Below are positions 1-4,446 of a stretch of DNA of 20,855 bases, piece after piece. The notes under the pieces were generated by a model. The model was not told where the DNA came from. It saw only the letters and a list, made by a program, of their open reading frames with translations, and did no database searches. A program made the translations under genes and the position numbers. This DNA comes from a virus. The stretch covers positions 1 to 20,855 of IMG/VR virus record IMGVR_UViG_3300006751_000186. One strand, written 5' to 3'. Every line of letters begins with the position of its first letter. The stretch's first letter is position 1.

Positions 1-20
1 CACGGTGCACGGTGCACGGT
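1..20. repeat. 7-bp tandem repeat at the window edge
   Basis: The first 20 bases are almost three copies of the unit CACGGTG. The array is cut by the window edge, so its true length is unknown. Each full junction contains the palindrome GTGCAC. It could be the end of a longer iteron-like or terminal repeat, or simply a short low-complexity run. Confidence 0.5.
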
Positions 21-36
21 AGAACGTGTTTAATTG

Positions 37-57
37 TGGCCGCGTCGATTGCGGCCA
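37..57. repeat. Inverted repeat, 7-bp stem
   Basis: TGGCCGC (37-43) and GCGGCCA (51-57) are perfect inverted copies separated by 7 bases. The stem is GC-rich and lies about 100 nt past the stop codon of the last leftward gene. No T-run follows on either strand, so it is not a textbook intrinsic terminator. It could still slow or end leftward transcription. Confidence 0.45.
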
Positions 58-114
58 GGTTTGAACGGTCTGCAAACCGCTCGACTTTCGCCAGTGCTTA
101 ATGAGCTGACTCAC

Positions 115-144
115 AAAGCGAGCCGACCTAAGCCGATTCGCTTT
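115..144. repeat. Inverted repeat downstream of the leftward operon
   Basis: AAAGCGA (115-121) and TCGCTTT (138-144) form a perfect 7-bp stem with a 16-nt loop, starting 17 nt past the stop codon of the leftward gene at 161-553. The position suits a 3' end structure for the leftward transcript. A weak terminator or RNA-stabilising hairpin is possible, but no U-tract follows. Confidence 0.4.
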
Positions 145-160
145 AGAGTCTGACCATTGC

Positions 161-553
161 TTAGGGGATCCACATTTGACCGTCGGGTGTGAACACAGCA
201 TATTCAGCTGAATCAACTCGCTCACCGTCGGAGGTGTGAAAGAACCTATCACCCTCTAATCTACCCTTGGATACGTCGATTGTAGGGTTGAAGTAGACTC
301 GTCTAAGACCGTCGATAGGTCTTTGGGTGTCGGGCTCGATACGACCTTTGAACCATGCAAACACCTTGCGAGGTCCTTCGCCTGATACACACCGTTCGAA
401 TTGCTTAGAGGTCAGACCCCCAACCTTGAGGTCATAGCAGACAGCACAAACGACCCTGTGAGCCTTTACCTTGCCATCAGCACCTTTGACTTGCATAGAC
501 CATTGTTCGGAGTGTTTCCGGTCTAGGTTTCGATAGAAATTGCCTTTGAGCAT
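161..553 (-). CDS. YRNL/WS-motif phage protein of unknown function (copy 1)
   Basis: A 130-residue soluble protein with no signal peptide or membrane segment. I start it at the ATG at 553-551, not at the upstream in-frame codon at 637, because AAAGGAAGC lies just upstream of this ATG and the earlier start would overlap the preceding gene. The N-terminus reads FYRNL, followed by a WS pair, a CAVC motif, then GPRKVFAWFKG, VYFNP and a C-terminal VDSAEYAVFTPDG. I associate the order YRNL - WS - G(R/K)xVxAxxxG - Y(F)(N/D)P with a widespread uncharacterised phage protein family; that is from memory. The neighbouring gene 619-1020 shows the same landmarks, so the two look like divergent paralogues. 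It is the last gene of the leftward block, 65 nt after its neighbour. Function unknown. Confidence 0.7.
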   Translation of the reverse strand: MLKGNFYRNLDRKHSEQWSMQVKGADGKVKAHRVVCAVCYDLKVGGLTSKQFERCVSGEGPRKVFAWFKGRIEPDTQRPIDGLRRVYFNPTIDVSKGRLEGDRFFHTSDGERVDSAEYAVFTPDGQMWIP

Positions 554-580
554 TGCTTGCTTCCTTTGTTTGAGTTCACA

Positions 581-608
581 GATCGGCACACCGTGAGATG
601 AGCCGATC
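581..608. repeat. Intercistronic hairpin in the leftward operon
   Basis: GATCGGC (581-587) and GCCGATC (602-608) are perfect inverted copies with a 14-nt loop. They sit in the 65-nt gap between the two YRNL-type leftward genes, just upstream of the AAACAAAGGAAGC ribosome-binding region of gene 161-553. This could be an RNA processing or stability element that tunes the last gene. There is no T-run, so it is not a classical terminator. Confidence 0.45.
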
Positions 609-618
609 GAGAATCCAA

Positions 619-1020
619 TCAGCGGTAGACTGAGCACACCTCATTGAAAGCTAATGTGACCCCTGAAAGGTCGGGATCGAAGTAGGTGGCTGTTGAGGTC
701 TTGAGAATCCAACACCCTTGCTTGAGAGCTAACGACAGCTCACCGAGCAGCTCGCCCGTCGGTTGTCCTTCGGATACATCACCCGCAACATAGGCAACAA
801 CCTCCCGACCCTTGCCATGTGACTTGTCTGCTAGGTTGGCAACAATGCGAGCGCAACCCGTGATGATGCTCTTAGGGTTGTTCGTGTGTACGTTAGACAT
901 CATGAGACCGCCGGTGTGGTGGCTTACACCCTTGAGTCTGCTCGCGTGACCTGAGCGGGTGAGCTTGGCTGCAGCGCAACTCCAACCACCCCGTGTTAGG
1001 TTTCTATAGATTGCTTTCAT
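619..1020 (-). CDS. YRNL/WS-motif phage protein of unknown function (copy 2)
   Basis: 133 residues, starting at the ATG 1020-1018 with AGGAG about 6 nt upstream. It lies only 2 nt after the previous gene's stop codon. The landmarks match the neighbour at 161-553 in order: IYRNL near the N-terminus, GGWS shortly after, GREVVAYVAG in the middle and a YFDP motif followed by a short hydrophobic end. It has a longer, Gly/His/Ser-rich linker between the first and second blocks. No catalytic motif, signal peptide or membrane span is visible. It appears to be a divergent paralogue of 161-553 in a family I recognise only as recurrent uncharacterised phage protein. Unlike its three neighbours it has an ordinary AGGAG ribosome site instead of AACAAAGGAAGC. 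Function unknown. Confidence 0.65.
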   Translation of the reverse strand: MKAIYRNLTRGGWSCAAAKLTRSGHASRLKGVSHHTGGLMMSNVHTNNPKSIITGCARIVANLADKSHGKGREVVAYVAGDVSEGQPTGELLGELSLALKQGCWILKTSTATYFDPDLSGVTLAFNEVCSVYR

Positions 1021-1022
1021 GC

Positions 1023-1355
1023 TTAGCTCCTGCCTAGATCGAAAGATTCAAACCACATCGAGCACCAAATGCCGGCATCATCGTGAAACTCAACAGCAAC
1101 ATTCTCAGAGTCAAATGAGGGGAAATGCGCATCAACCAAATCGGTTGCGTCGATGCGAGCTGTGTTGAATTTGATAATTAGTTCTTCTAAGTCGTCGTCC
1201 ATTCGGATCTCGGCAACTTGGAAATCACCTATATATAAATCACCTGTCATTACCTGACCTAGGGTGTCTTCTAGGGTGTCGTAGTGAATATCACCATCAC
1301 CCCAACCTGCTGAGGTGTGTGTGAGGGTGTAACCTTGTCTTAGAACGATTTTCAT
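1023..1355 (-). CDS. Small, strongly acidic phage protein (copy 1)
   Basis: 110 residues, starting at ATG 1355-1353 behind CAACAAAGGAAGC. I count 23 Asp/Glu against 6 Lys/Arg, a net charge of about -17. The protein begins with a short QGYTL strand-like block. After an acidic stretch it has LEELIIKFNTARIDATDLVDAHFP and then FDSEN and EFHDD blocks. The gene at 1383-1805 shows the same pattern (DGYTF; GDLIVHWDL; SEIVAQHYPEFD), so the two look like divergent duplicates. Small, highly acidic early phage proteins include DNA mimics and anti-restriction or host-takeover factors; that is known of other phages and only a possibility here. No known domain is recognised. Confidence 0.7.
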   Translation of the reverse strand: MKIVLRQGYTLTHTSAGWGDGDIHYDTLEDTLGQVMTGDLYIGDFQVAEIRMDDDLEELIIKFNTARIDATDLVDAHFPSFDSENVAVEFHDDAGIWCSMWFESFDLGRS

Positions 1356-1382
1356 AATGCTTCCTTTGTTGGGTGTCGGTGA

Positions 1383-1805
1383 TTACTGAGCAGCTGCGCA
1401 GAGGGGTGATGTGGTTTGCATTTCGATAACTGTGGCGATTGCTCCGAACAACCGATTGAACAACACCGTTTCATGATCAAAGCGCTTATAGGTGGCTGAC
1501 AGGTTGCCGTCGCACTCATCAAAGATTGCCTCCGACTCGTAATCAAACTCAGGATAGTGCTGAGCGACAATCTCAGAGCCGTCGCATGAATTCAGGTCCC
1601 AATGGACAATGAGATCGCCGTTATCGGCTTCCTCAGTCCATGCGTACTCTAAGAGATCATCATCAGCGAATGTGCCTAGGAGGGGCTCAGAGCCGTCGTT
1701 CATGTGAGCGAATGAGAGGTCCTCAGAGTCTACCCACCTTGAATCGTATCCGTCACAGGTGGCTTGGCTTGAGAATGTGTAACCGTCTTGAGTTGTGAAA
1801 TGCAT
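1383..1805 (-). CDS. Small, strongly acidic phage protein (copy 2), first gene of the leftward block
   Basis: 140 residues starting at ATG 1805-1803, with AACAAGGGAAGC about 5 nt upstream. I count 29 Asp/Glu against only 4 Lys/Arg, a net charge near -25, extreme for 140 residues. It aligns by eye with the next gene (1023-1355) in the GYTF/GYTL start, the (D/E)LI block and a HYPEFD/HFPSFD motif. It then carries an extra C-terminal tail, moderately hydrophobic and ending in several alanines. It is the promoter-proximal leftward gene, facing the 1806-2111 control region. A charge-mimic or inhibitor role is inference only. It could equally be a structural or host-interaction protein. Confidence 0.7.
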   Translation of the reverse strand: MHFTTQDGYTFSSQATCDGYDSRWVDSEDLSFAHMNDGSEPLLGTFADDDLLEYAWTEEADNGDLIVHWDLNSCDGSEIVAQHYPEFDYESEAIFDECDGNLSATYKRFDHETVLFNRLFGAIATVIEMQTTSPLCAAAQ

Positions 1806-1827
1806 CGCTTGCTTCCCTTGTTAAGTG

Positions 1828-1844
1828 TGAGAGTGAATCTCTCA
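1828..1844. repeat. Leader hairpin of the leftward transcript
   Basis: TGAGAG (1828-1833) and CTCTCA (1839-1844) are perfect inverted copies with a 5-nt loop. They lie about 6 to 23 nt upstream of the ribosome site of gene 1383-1805. In the leftward mRNA this makes a compact hairpin in the 5' leader. It could protect the RNA end or serve as an operator dyad just downstream of the predicted start point. Confidence 0.45.
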
Positions 1845-1852
1845 TGTATCTA

Positions 1853-1880
1853 AGTATGGCATATGCTGTCTAAATGACAT
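1853..1880 (-). promoter_or_regulatory. Candidate leftward promoter
   Basis: On the minus strand ATGTCA (complement of 1875-1880) matches the -35 consensus at 4 of 6 positions. Sixteen bases later CATACT (complement of 1853-1858) matches the -10 consensus at 4 of 6. It would start transcription near 1846, just before the leader hairpin. The match is modest, and TATGAT further upstream on the same strand is an alternative -10. Confidence 0.3.
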
Positions 1881-1896
1881 CATAGAAGTGATAATC

Positions 1897-1917
1897 AGGG
1901 TTATTTATCCTAACCCT
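1897..1917. repeat. Inverted repeat, likely operator
   Basis: AGGGTTA (1897-1903) and TAACCCT (1911-1917) are perfect 7-bp inverted copies around an AT-rich 7-bp centre. They lie directly upstream of the candidate leftward promoter. The size and spacing are typical of a dimeric-repressor operator. Which protein binds is not shown by the sequence. Confidence 0.5.
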
Positions 1918-2069
1918 ATGATCGTGTTGTATCGAGCTAGACTAGACCCAATGGGAGCAGAAAAAGCCTAATGATTTCAAGGTGTAGGGTATACCCCCAC
2001 CCCGGTTTGTCTATGCATGCACGTCGTTGATCACTACATCTAAATTCCCACCCCAATTCACTTTGGATC

Positions 2070-2098
2070 TTGACCGGATGAAGCTAAATAGGCATCAT
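2070..2098 (+). promoter_or_regulatory. Rightward promoter of the RHH/HIT genes
   Basis: TTGACC (2070-2075, 5 of 6 to the -35 consensus) is followed after exactly 17 bp by CATCAT (2093-2098, 4 of 6 to the -10 consensus). Transcription would begin near 2105, giving a leader of about 16 nt that consists almost entirely of the ribosome site AGGAGGTGA. This is the best sigma70-type match in the intergenic region. Confidence 0.5.
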
Positions 2099-2120
2099 TC
2101 AGACAAAGGAGGTGACACCC

Positions 2121-2309
2121 ATGGGCTACACCGGAAAGAATTTCCCAGAACGGATGACATATTCGTTTTTAGAGGGCACAAAGGACCGAATTGAGGCCGC
2201 AGCGATGGCCGACGGTCTTGGGAGCCTGGCCTGGATTCGCCAGGTGGTTTATCGAGCGCTGGTCGCTAGCGAAATGAGACGAGGGGTCTACAATGAACAA
2301 ACTGATTAA
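2121..2309 (+). CDS. Ribbon-helix-helix (CopG/Arc-like) DNA-binding protein
   Basis: 62 residues. I choose ATG 2121 over the GTG at 2112 because the GTG lies inside the strong AGGAGGTGA ribosome site (2107-2115), which is spaced correctly for 2121. The pattern fits a ribbon-helix-helix fold: a short strand (RMTYSFL, residues about 11-17), helix one (KDRIEAAAMADG), a turn, then helix two (LAWIRQVVYRALVA). The WIRQ(V/A) sequence at the start of helix two is typical of the family. Such proteins bind DNA as dimers, usually as transcriptional repressors. It is the first gene after the divergent control region, and its stop overlaps the next gene by 17 nt. Autoregulation at the nearby palindromes is a reasonable inference. 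Confidence 0.7.
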   Translation: MGYTGKNFPERMTYSFLEGTKDRIEAAAMADGLGSLAWIRQVVYRALVASEMRRGVYNEQTD

Positions 2310-2520
2310 GCCATACGAGCCATGTGAACCTGATCTGCGTGACGCTCTCTACCTCGGCTTTCGCCAGGGCGGCCATCGAGCCGTGGATGTCGCTGTTGAT
2401 ATCGACTACGGCCTTGAGGAGGTCACTTTCGAGGAAGCTCACCGTGCCTTGCGCGAGCTCACGCCTCTCCTCGACGTTCTTCGAGACCGCATAGCCAAAG
2501 AAGGGATAGTTCAGCAATGA
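2293..2520 (+). CDS. Small hypothetical protein between the RHH and HIT genes
   Basis: 75 residues, ATG 2293 with a GAGG stretch about 8 nt upstream. It starts inside the 3' end of the RHH gene and ends overlapping the HIT gene (ATGA at 2517-2520), so translation is probably coupled across all three. The sequence is acidic and predicted mostly helical (EEVTFEEAHRALRELTPLLDVLRDRIAKE), with no cysteine pair, signal or membrane segment that suggests a function. I do not recognise the family. Its tight placement suggests a job linked to one of its neighbours. Confidence 0.6.
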   Translation: MNKLIKPYEPCEPDLRDALYLGFRQGGHRAVDVAVDIDYGLEEVTFEEAHRALRELTPLLDVLRDRIAKEGIVQQ

Positions 2521-2951
2521 AGGGCTGCCCATTTTGCGAAAAAGACAACAAAGACTTAGCCTACACCCGGTTGGACCGTTATCCGGTCTCTCCGGGGCAT
2601 TCGCTCGTCATGCCGGCCCGCCATGTGGATAATATCCATGATTTGAAGCCTGAAGAGCAGCTAGCCCTCATCGAAGAGCTAAAGGCGACCAAAACACGAC
2701 TGAAACAGGAATATAGCTGCGACGGCTTCAATATCGGCGTCAATCTCGGTGAAGTAGCTGGTCAGACAGTCCCACACATTCATTTCCACGTTATCCCGCG
2801 TTATGAGGGTGATGTGCCGAATCCACGAGGTGGAGTGCGCTGGGTAATTCCAGAGAAGGCTGACTATGTGCGAATCGCCATGCAGAGGGCTTTCGATAAG
2901 TTAAAGGAGGAAGACCGCAACGCCCCTCCGAGAACTATCCCTTTTGACTAA
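2517..2951 (+). CDS. HIT-family nucleotide hydrolase/transferase-like protein
   Basis: 144 residues, complete. It carries the histidine-triad signature in the form PHIHFHVIPR, with H87, H89 and H91; in the family the middle histidine is the catalytic nucleophile. The preceding GEVAGQTV block and the following RYEGD are also typical. A CPFC motif at residues 4-7 resembles the N-terminal zinc or structural cysteine pair seen in many HIT proteins. HIT enzymes split nucleotide phosphoramidates or dinucleoside polyphosphates such as Ap4A; the exact substrate cannot be read from sequence. The start ATG overlaps the previous stop (ATGA), and a strong terminator follows 12 nt after the stop codon. 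A role in clearing alarmone-type nucleotides during infection is speculation. Host-derived acquisition is possible. Confidence 0.85.
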   Translation: MKGCPFCEKDNKDLAYTRLDRYPVSPGHSLVMPARHVDNIHDLKPEEQLALIEELKATKTRLKQEYSCDGFNIGVNLGEVAGQTVPHIHFHVIPRYEGDVPNPRGGVRWVIPEKADYVRIAMQRAFDKLKEEDRNAPPRTIPFD

Positions 2952-2963
2952 AAGAACCTAGCC

Positions 2964-3008
2964 AAAGAACCTGGTCATTTTTTCGCGAGTGACCGGGTTC
3001 TTTTTTTT
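2964..3008 (+). terminator. Intrinsic terminator after the HIT gene
   Basis: AAAGAACCTGGTCA (2964-2977) pairs with TGACCGGGTTCTTT (2990-3003), with one G-U wobble. It closes a 12-nt loop and runs into eight consecutive T bases (3001-3008). This is a classical rho-independent terminator for the rightward RHH-HIT transcript and separates it from the late operon. Confidence 0.9.
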
Positions 3009-3031
3009 GACGACCAGCCCCGTACAGATCT

Positions 3032-3048
3032 AGTCGCAATTCGCGACT
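3032..3048. repeat. Inverted repeat upstream of the late operon
   Basis: AGTCGC (3032-3037) and GCGACT (3043-3048) are perfect inverted copies around AATTC. The repeat ends 12 bp before the candidate late promoter -35 box. It could be an activator or repressor site controlling late transcription. Nothing in the sequence identifies the binder. Confidence 0.4.
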
Positions 3049-3060
3049 CCCACCTTCCTT

Positions 3061-3090
3061 TTGCCTCTCCTGGCAACCCACTCCCATGAT
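3061..3090 (+). promoter_or_regulatory. Candidate late-operon promoter
   Basis: TTGCCT (3061-3066, 4 of 6) and CATGAT (3085-3090, 4 of 6), 18 bp apart, are a modest sigma70-like match between the terminator at 2964-3008 and the first late gene. A promoter is expected somewhere here because the terminator insulates the upstream genes. Transcription would start near 3097 and give a roughly 100-nt structured leader. A phage-specific late promoter would not be visible to me. Confidence 0.3.
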
Positions 3091-3111
3091 AAAACATAGT
3101 CAGTGCCGATA

Positions 3112-3170
3112 GGTTGTTGTTCAACCGCTGGCCGCGCCGAGGGTTTCGCTTCCTTTGTTTCCCTCGGCGC
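3112..3170 (+). ncRNA. Structured two-hairpin late leader with an anti-RBS loop
   Basis: Two hairpins follow the candidate late promoter. The first is GGTTG (3112-3116) with CAACC (3122-3126). The second is a perfect 10-bp stem, GCGCCGAGGG (3134-3143) with CCCTCGGCGC (3161-3170), around a 17-nt loop. The loop contains GCTTCCTTTGTTT (3148-3160). The exact reverse complement is the ribosome-site region of leftward gene 161-553 (559-571). Twelve of these bases recur at 1359-1370, and a one-mismatch copy lies at 1811-1822. In RNA, the loop could base-pair with those ribosome sites. There is no T-run after the stem, so it is not a terminator. It may be a 5' leader element or a small regulatory RNA. 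The pairing is seen in the sequence; the function is inference. Confidence 0.4.
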
Positions 3171-3200
3171 AAACCGATTCTCATCATGCAGCGAGATCCA

Positions 3201-3689
3201 ATGGCGAAGCGATACGACAGCAGTAAACTGTCAGTGCAGCAGTTCAAACGTGGCGAAGAAGAAGCTCTGGAGCAAGTCAGGGCAGAACTGCGTGAAGAAG
3301 CCAAGAAGACCCCCATCAACAAGAAGCTCCATCTCGAAGCCGAGGCTAGCCTCGTGCCGGATGTTCACAGCTTGATTGGCAACGCCTACCACATCATCGA
3401 CACCGAGCTGCGAACCCTCAAGGGGCTAAGTCGCAATCAGTACGAGGGGCTCGATAAGAACCAGGCTGCAAACTTTGCTTCCATCGTCCGGTCCATCCAG
3501 ACTCTGAACAACGTTGAGATGACCTTGCGTGACCAGAACGCTCTTGAGGCTCTGCCTGATGACGAACTCAGGAAGAGAGCCAGCGACGCCTTCCTTAAGC
3601 TCGACAAACGACTGCAGAAGGTGATCACCGAAGAAGGCAGTAAAATACAGGCGAAGCGGGCCGAGAAAGCGTACCGGGATGCAGAATGA
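3201..3689 (+). CDS. Helical protein at the head of the late operon, possible small terminase
   Basis: 162 residues from ATG 3201, preceded by GCGAGA. ATG 3186 is an in-frame alternative adding five residues, and the open frame extends further upstream across the leader hairpin, which I consider non-coding. The protein is highly charged and mostly helical, with a basic N-terminus (MAKRYDSSKLS), a middle helical block and a long C-terminal Glu/Lys/Arg helix. Its position as the first late gene upstream of the large terminase, plus its size and helical nature, fits a small terminase subunit. However, I see no clear helix-turn-helix signature and other genes intervene. The stop TGA overlaps the ATG at 3686 and lies just past ATG 3679. 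The function is an inference from context. Confidence 0.6.
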   Translation: MAKRYDSSKLSVQQFKRGEEEALEQVRAELREEAKKTPINKKLHLEAEASLVPDVHSLIGNAYHIIDTELRTLKGLSRNQYEGLDKNQAANFASIVRSIQTLNNVEMTLRDQNALEALPDDELRKRASDAFLKLDKRLQKVITEEGSKIQAKRAEKAYRDAE

Positions 3690-4446
3690 GCTTAAAGTCG
3701 CCAGTTGTTTCTCTGGCATCGGCGGGTTCGAGTACGGTATCGAAGCAGCTATCCCTTCTGCCCGAACCGTCGCCCAAATCGAGATCAACGACTACTGTCG
3801 TGACGTCCTCGCCTGGCATTGGCCAGAGGCCGTCCAGCACAGAGACATCAACGACGTTCAAGGCTCAGACCTCGGAGACATTGACATCCTGCTCGGCGGG
3901 TCGCCCTGTCAGGGATTTAGCTCGCCTGGAGTGGCAGCCGGACTGGAAGACGAGCGTTCGGCCCTTTGGTTTCAGATGCTTCGACTGGTGCGCGAGACTC
4001 GTCCAAAATACGTGGGTATCGAGAACGTCTCCGCTCTTTCCGAACGAGGCCTCGACCAAGTACTCAGCGGACTGGCCGAAGCGGGGTATGATGCGGAGTG
4101 GACGAGTTTATCGGGACATGACACAGGTGCACCCCACCGTCGCTCCCGAATATGGATCCTGGCCTACCCCAACAGCCTCAGACTCCCGCTCCAGTCGCCG
4201 AGTCGCGTACATGGACAAAGGCAACGCGGGGACGACCCTTCTCGACGCAGCGATGGTCCACGACGGTTTTCCGCCAACCCGTGGCAAAACGGATCGCCGG
4301 TTGAATCCACGATTCGTGCTCTGGCTGATGGGCTATCCAATGGGGTGGTTCGATGGCGTGAACAAGTCCAAGCGCTGGGCAACGCCATCATCCCCCAAGC
4401 AGCCTTCTGGCTTGGGCAGCGAATAGGGGAGATCGAATATGGATGA
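3679..4446 (+). CDS. C5-cytosine DNA methyltransferase
   Basis: 255 residues. It shows the C5-methyltransferase motifs in order: motif I FSGIGGFE (residues 11-18, S-adenosylmethionine binding), motif IV GGSPCQGFS with catalytic C77, motif VI ENV (115-117), motif VIII HRRSR (153-157) and motif X LGNAIIPQ (about 233-240). The enzyme methylates cytosine C5 in double-stranded DNA. In phages such genes usually protect the genome from host restriction or compete for host methylation sites. Only about 75 residues separate motifs VIII and X, so the target-recognition region is short; most family members are 300 residues or longer. It overlaps its upstream neighbour by 11 nt and the next gene by 8 nt. 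Most of the gene is also open in the +1 frame (see 3686-4426). Target sequence unknown. Confidence 0.92.
   Translation: MQNELKVASCFSGIGGFEYGIEAAIPSARTVAQIEINDYCRDVLAWHWPEAVQHRDINDVQGSDLGDIDILLGGSPCQGFSSPGVAAGLEDERSALWFQMLRLVRETRPKYVGIENVSALSERGLDQVLSGLAEAGYDAEWTSLSGHDTGAPHRRSRIWILAYPNSLRLPLQSPSRVHGQRQRGDDPSRRSDGPRRFSANPWQNGSPVESTIRALADGLSNGVVRWREQVQALGNAIIPQAAFWLGQRIGEIEYG
3686..4426 (+). CDS. Overlapping +1-frame ORF inside the methyltransferase gene, dcm-associated protein family
   Basis: A 246-residue open frame lying wholly inside the methyltransferase gene, one frame over. Its ATG 3686 overlaps the upstream stop as ATGA, a common coupling arrangement. The N-terminal 100 residues are Ser/Thr/Pro-rich and could be mere frame shadow. 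The second half carries ordered motifs: RTSPLFPNEAS, WPKRGMMRSGRVY (W130 onward), WPTPTASD (159-166), LNPRFVLWLMGYPMGW (206-221) and WATPSSPK. I recognise this order from a phage protein family usually annotated as methyltransferase-associated and often found beside dcm genes. The last block is encoded by the bases that give motif X (GNAIIPQ) in the other frame. If expressed, this is a true dual-coding gene. Function unknown, possibly DNA recognition or assistance to the methylase. Confidence 0.5.
   Translation: MSLKSPVVSLASAGSSTVSKQLSLLPEPSPKSRSTTTVVTSSPGIGQRPSSTETSTTFKAQTSETLTSCSAGRPVRDLARLEWQPDWKTSVRPFGFRCFDWCARLVQNTWVSRTSPLFPNEASTKYSADWPKRGMMRSGRVYRDMTQVHPTVAPEYGSWPTPTASDSRSSRRVAYMDKGNAGTTLLDAAMVHDGFPPTRGKTDRRLNPRFVLWLMGYPMGWFDGVNKSKRWATPSSPKQPSGLGSE

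Larger units (their letters stand above)
1806..2106. promoter_or_regulatory. Divergent intergenic control region
   Basis: About 300 bp without a credible gene separates the leftward block from the rightward RHH/HIT genes. It holds a 6-bp stem hairpin at 1828-1844, the 8-bp palindrome GCATATGC at 1859-1866, a 7-bp-arm inverted repeat at 1897-1917, the 10-bp palindrome GGGTATACCC at 1987-1996 and TGCATGCA at 2014-2021. The sequence CCCACCCC occurs twice (1996-2003 region and near 2047). The number of dyads between two divergent promoters suggests operator sites. The RHH protein encoded immediately to the right is a natural candidate binder, by inference. Confidence 0.6.

Noticed and set aside
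554-637. Longer N-terminus for the leftward gene 161-553
   Set aside because: The extended start would overlap the neighbouring gene and an intercistronic hairpin, whereas ATG 553 has a strong AAAGGAAGC site and the family-like FYRNL start just after it.
3103-3375. Open frame of 90 codons across the late leader
   Set aside because: It overlaps the perfect hairpin and the better-supported gene at 3201-3689 in another frame, and its product is Ser/Cys-rich with no pattern.
4164-4391. Third open frame, antisense, inside the methyltransferase gene
   Set aside because: Unlike the +1 frame it shows no family motif and has no suitable start context.
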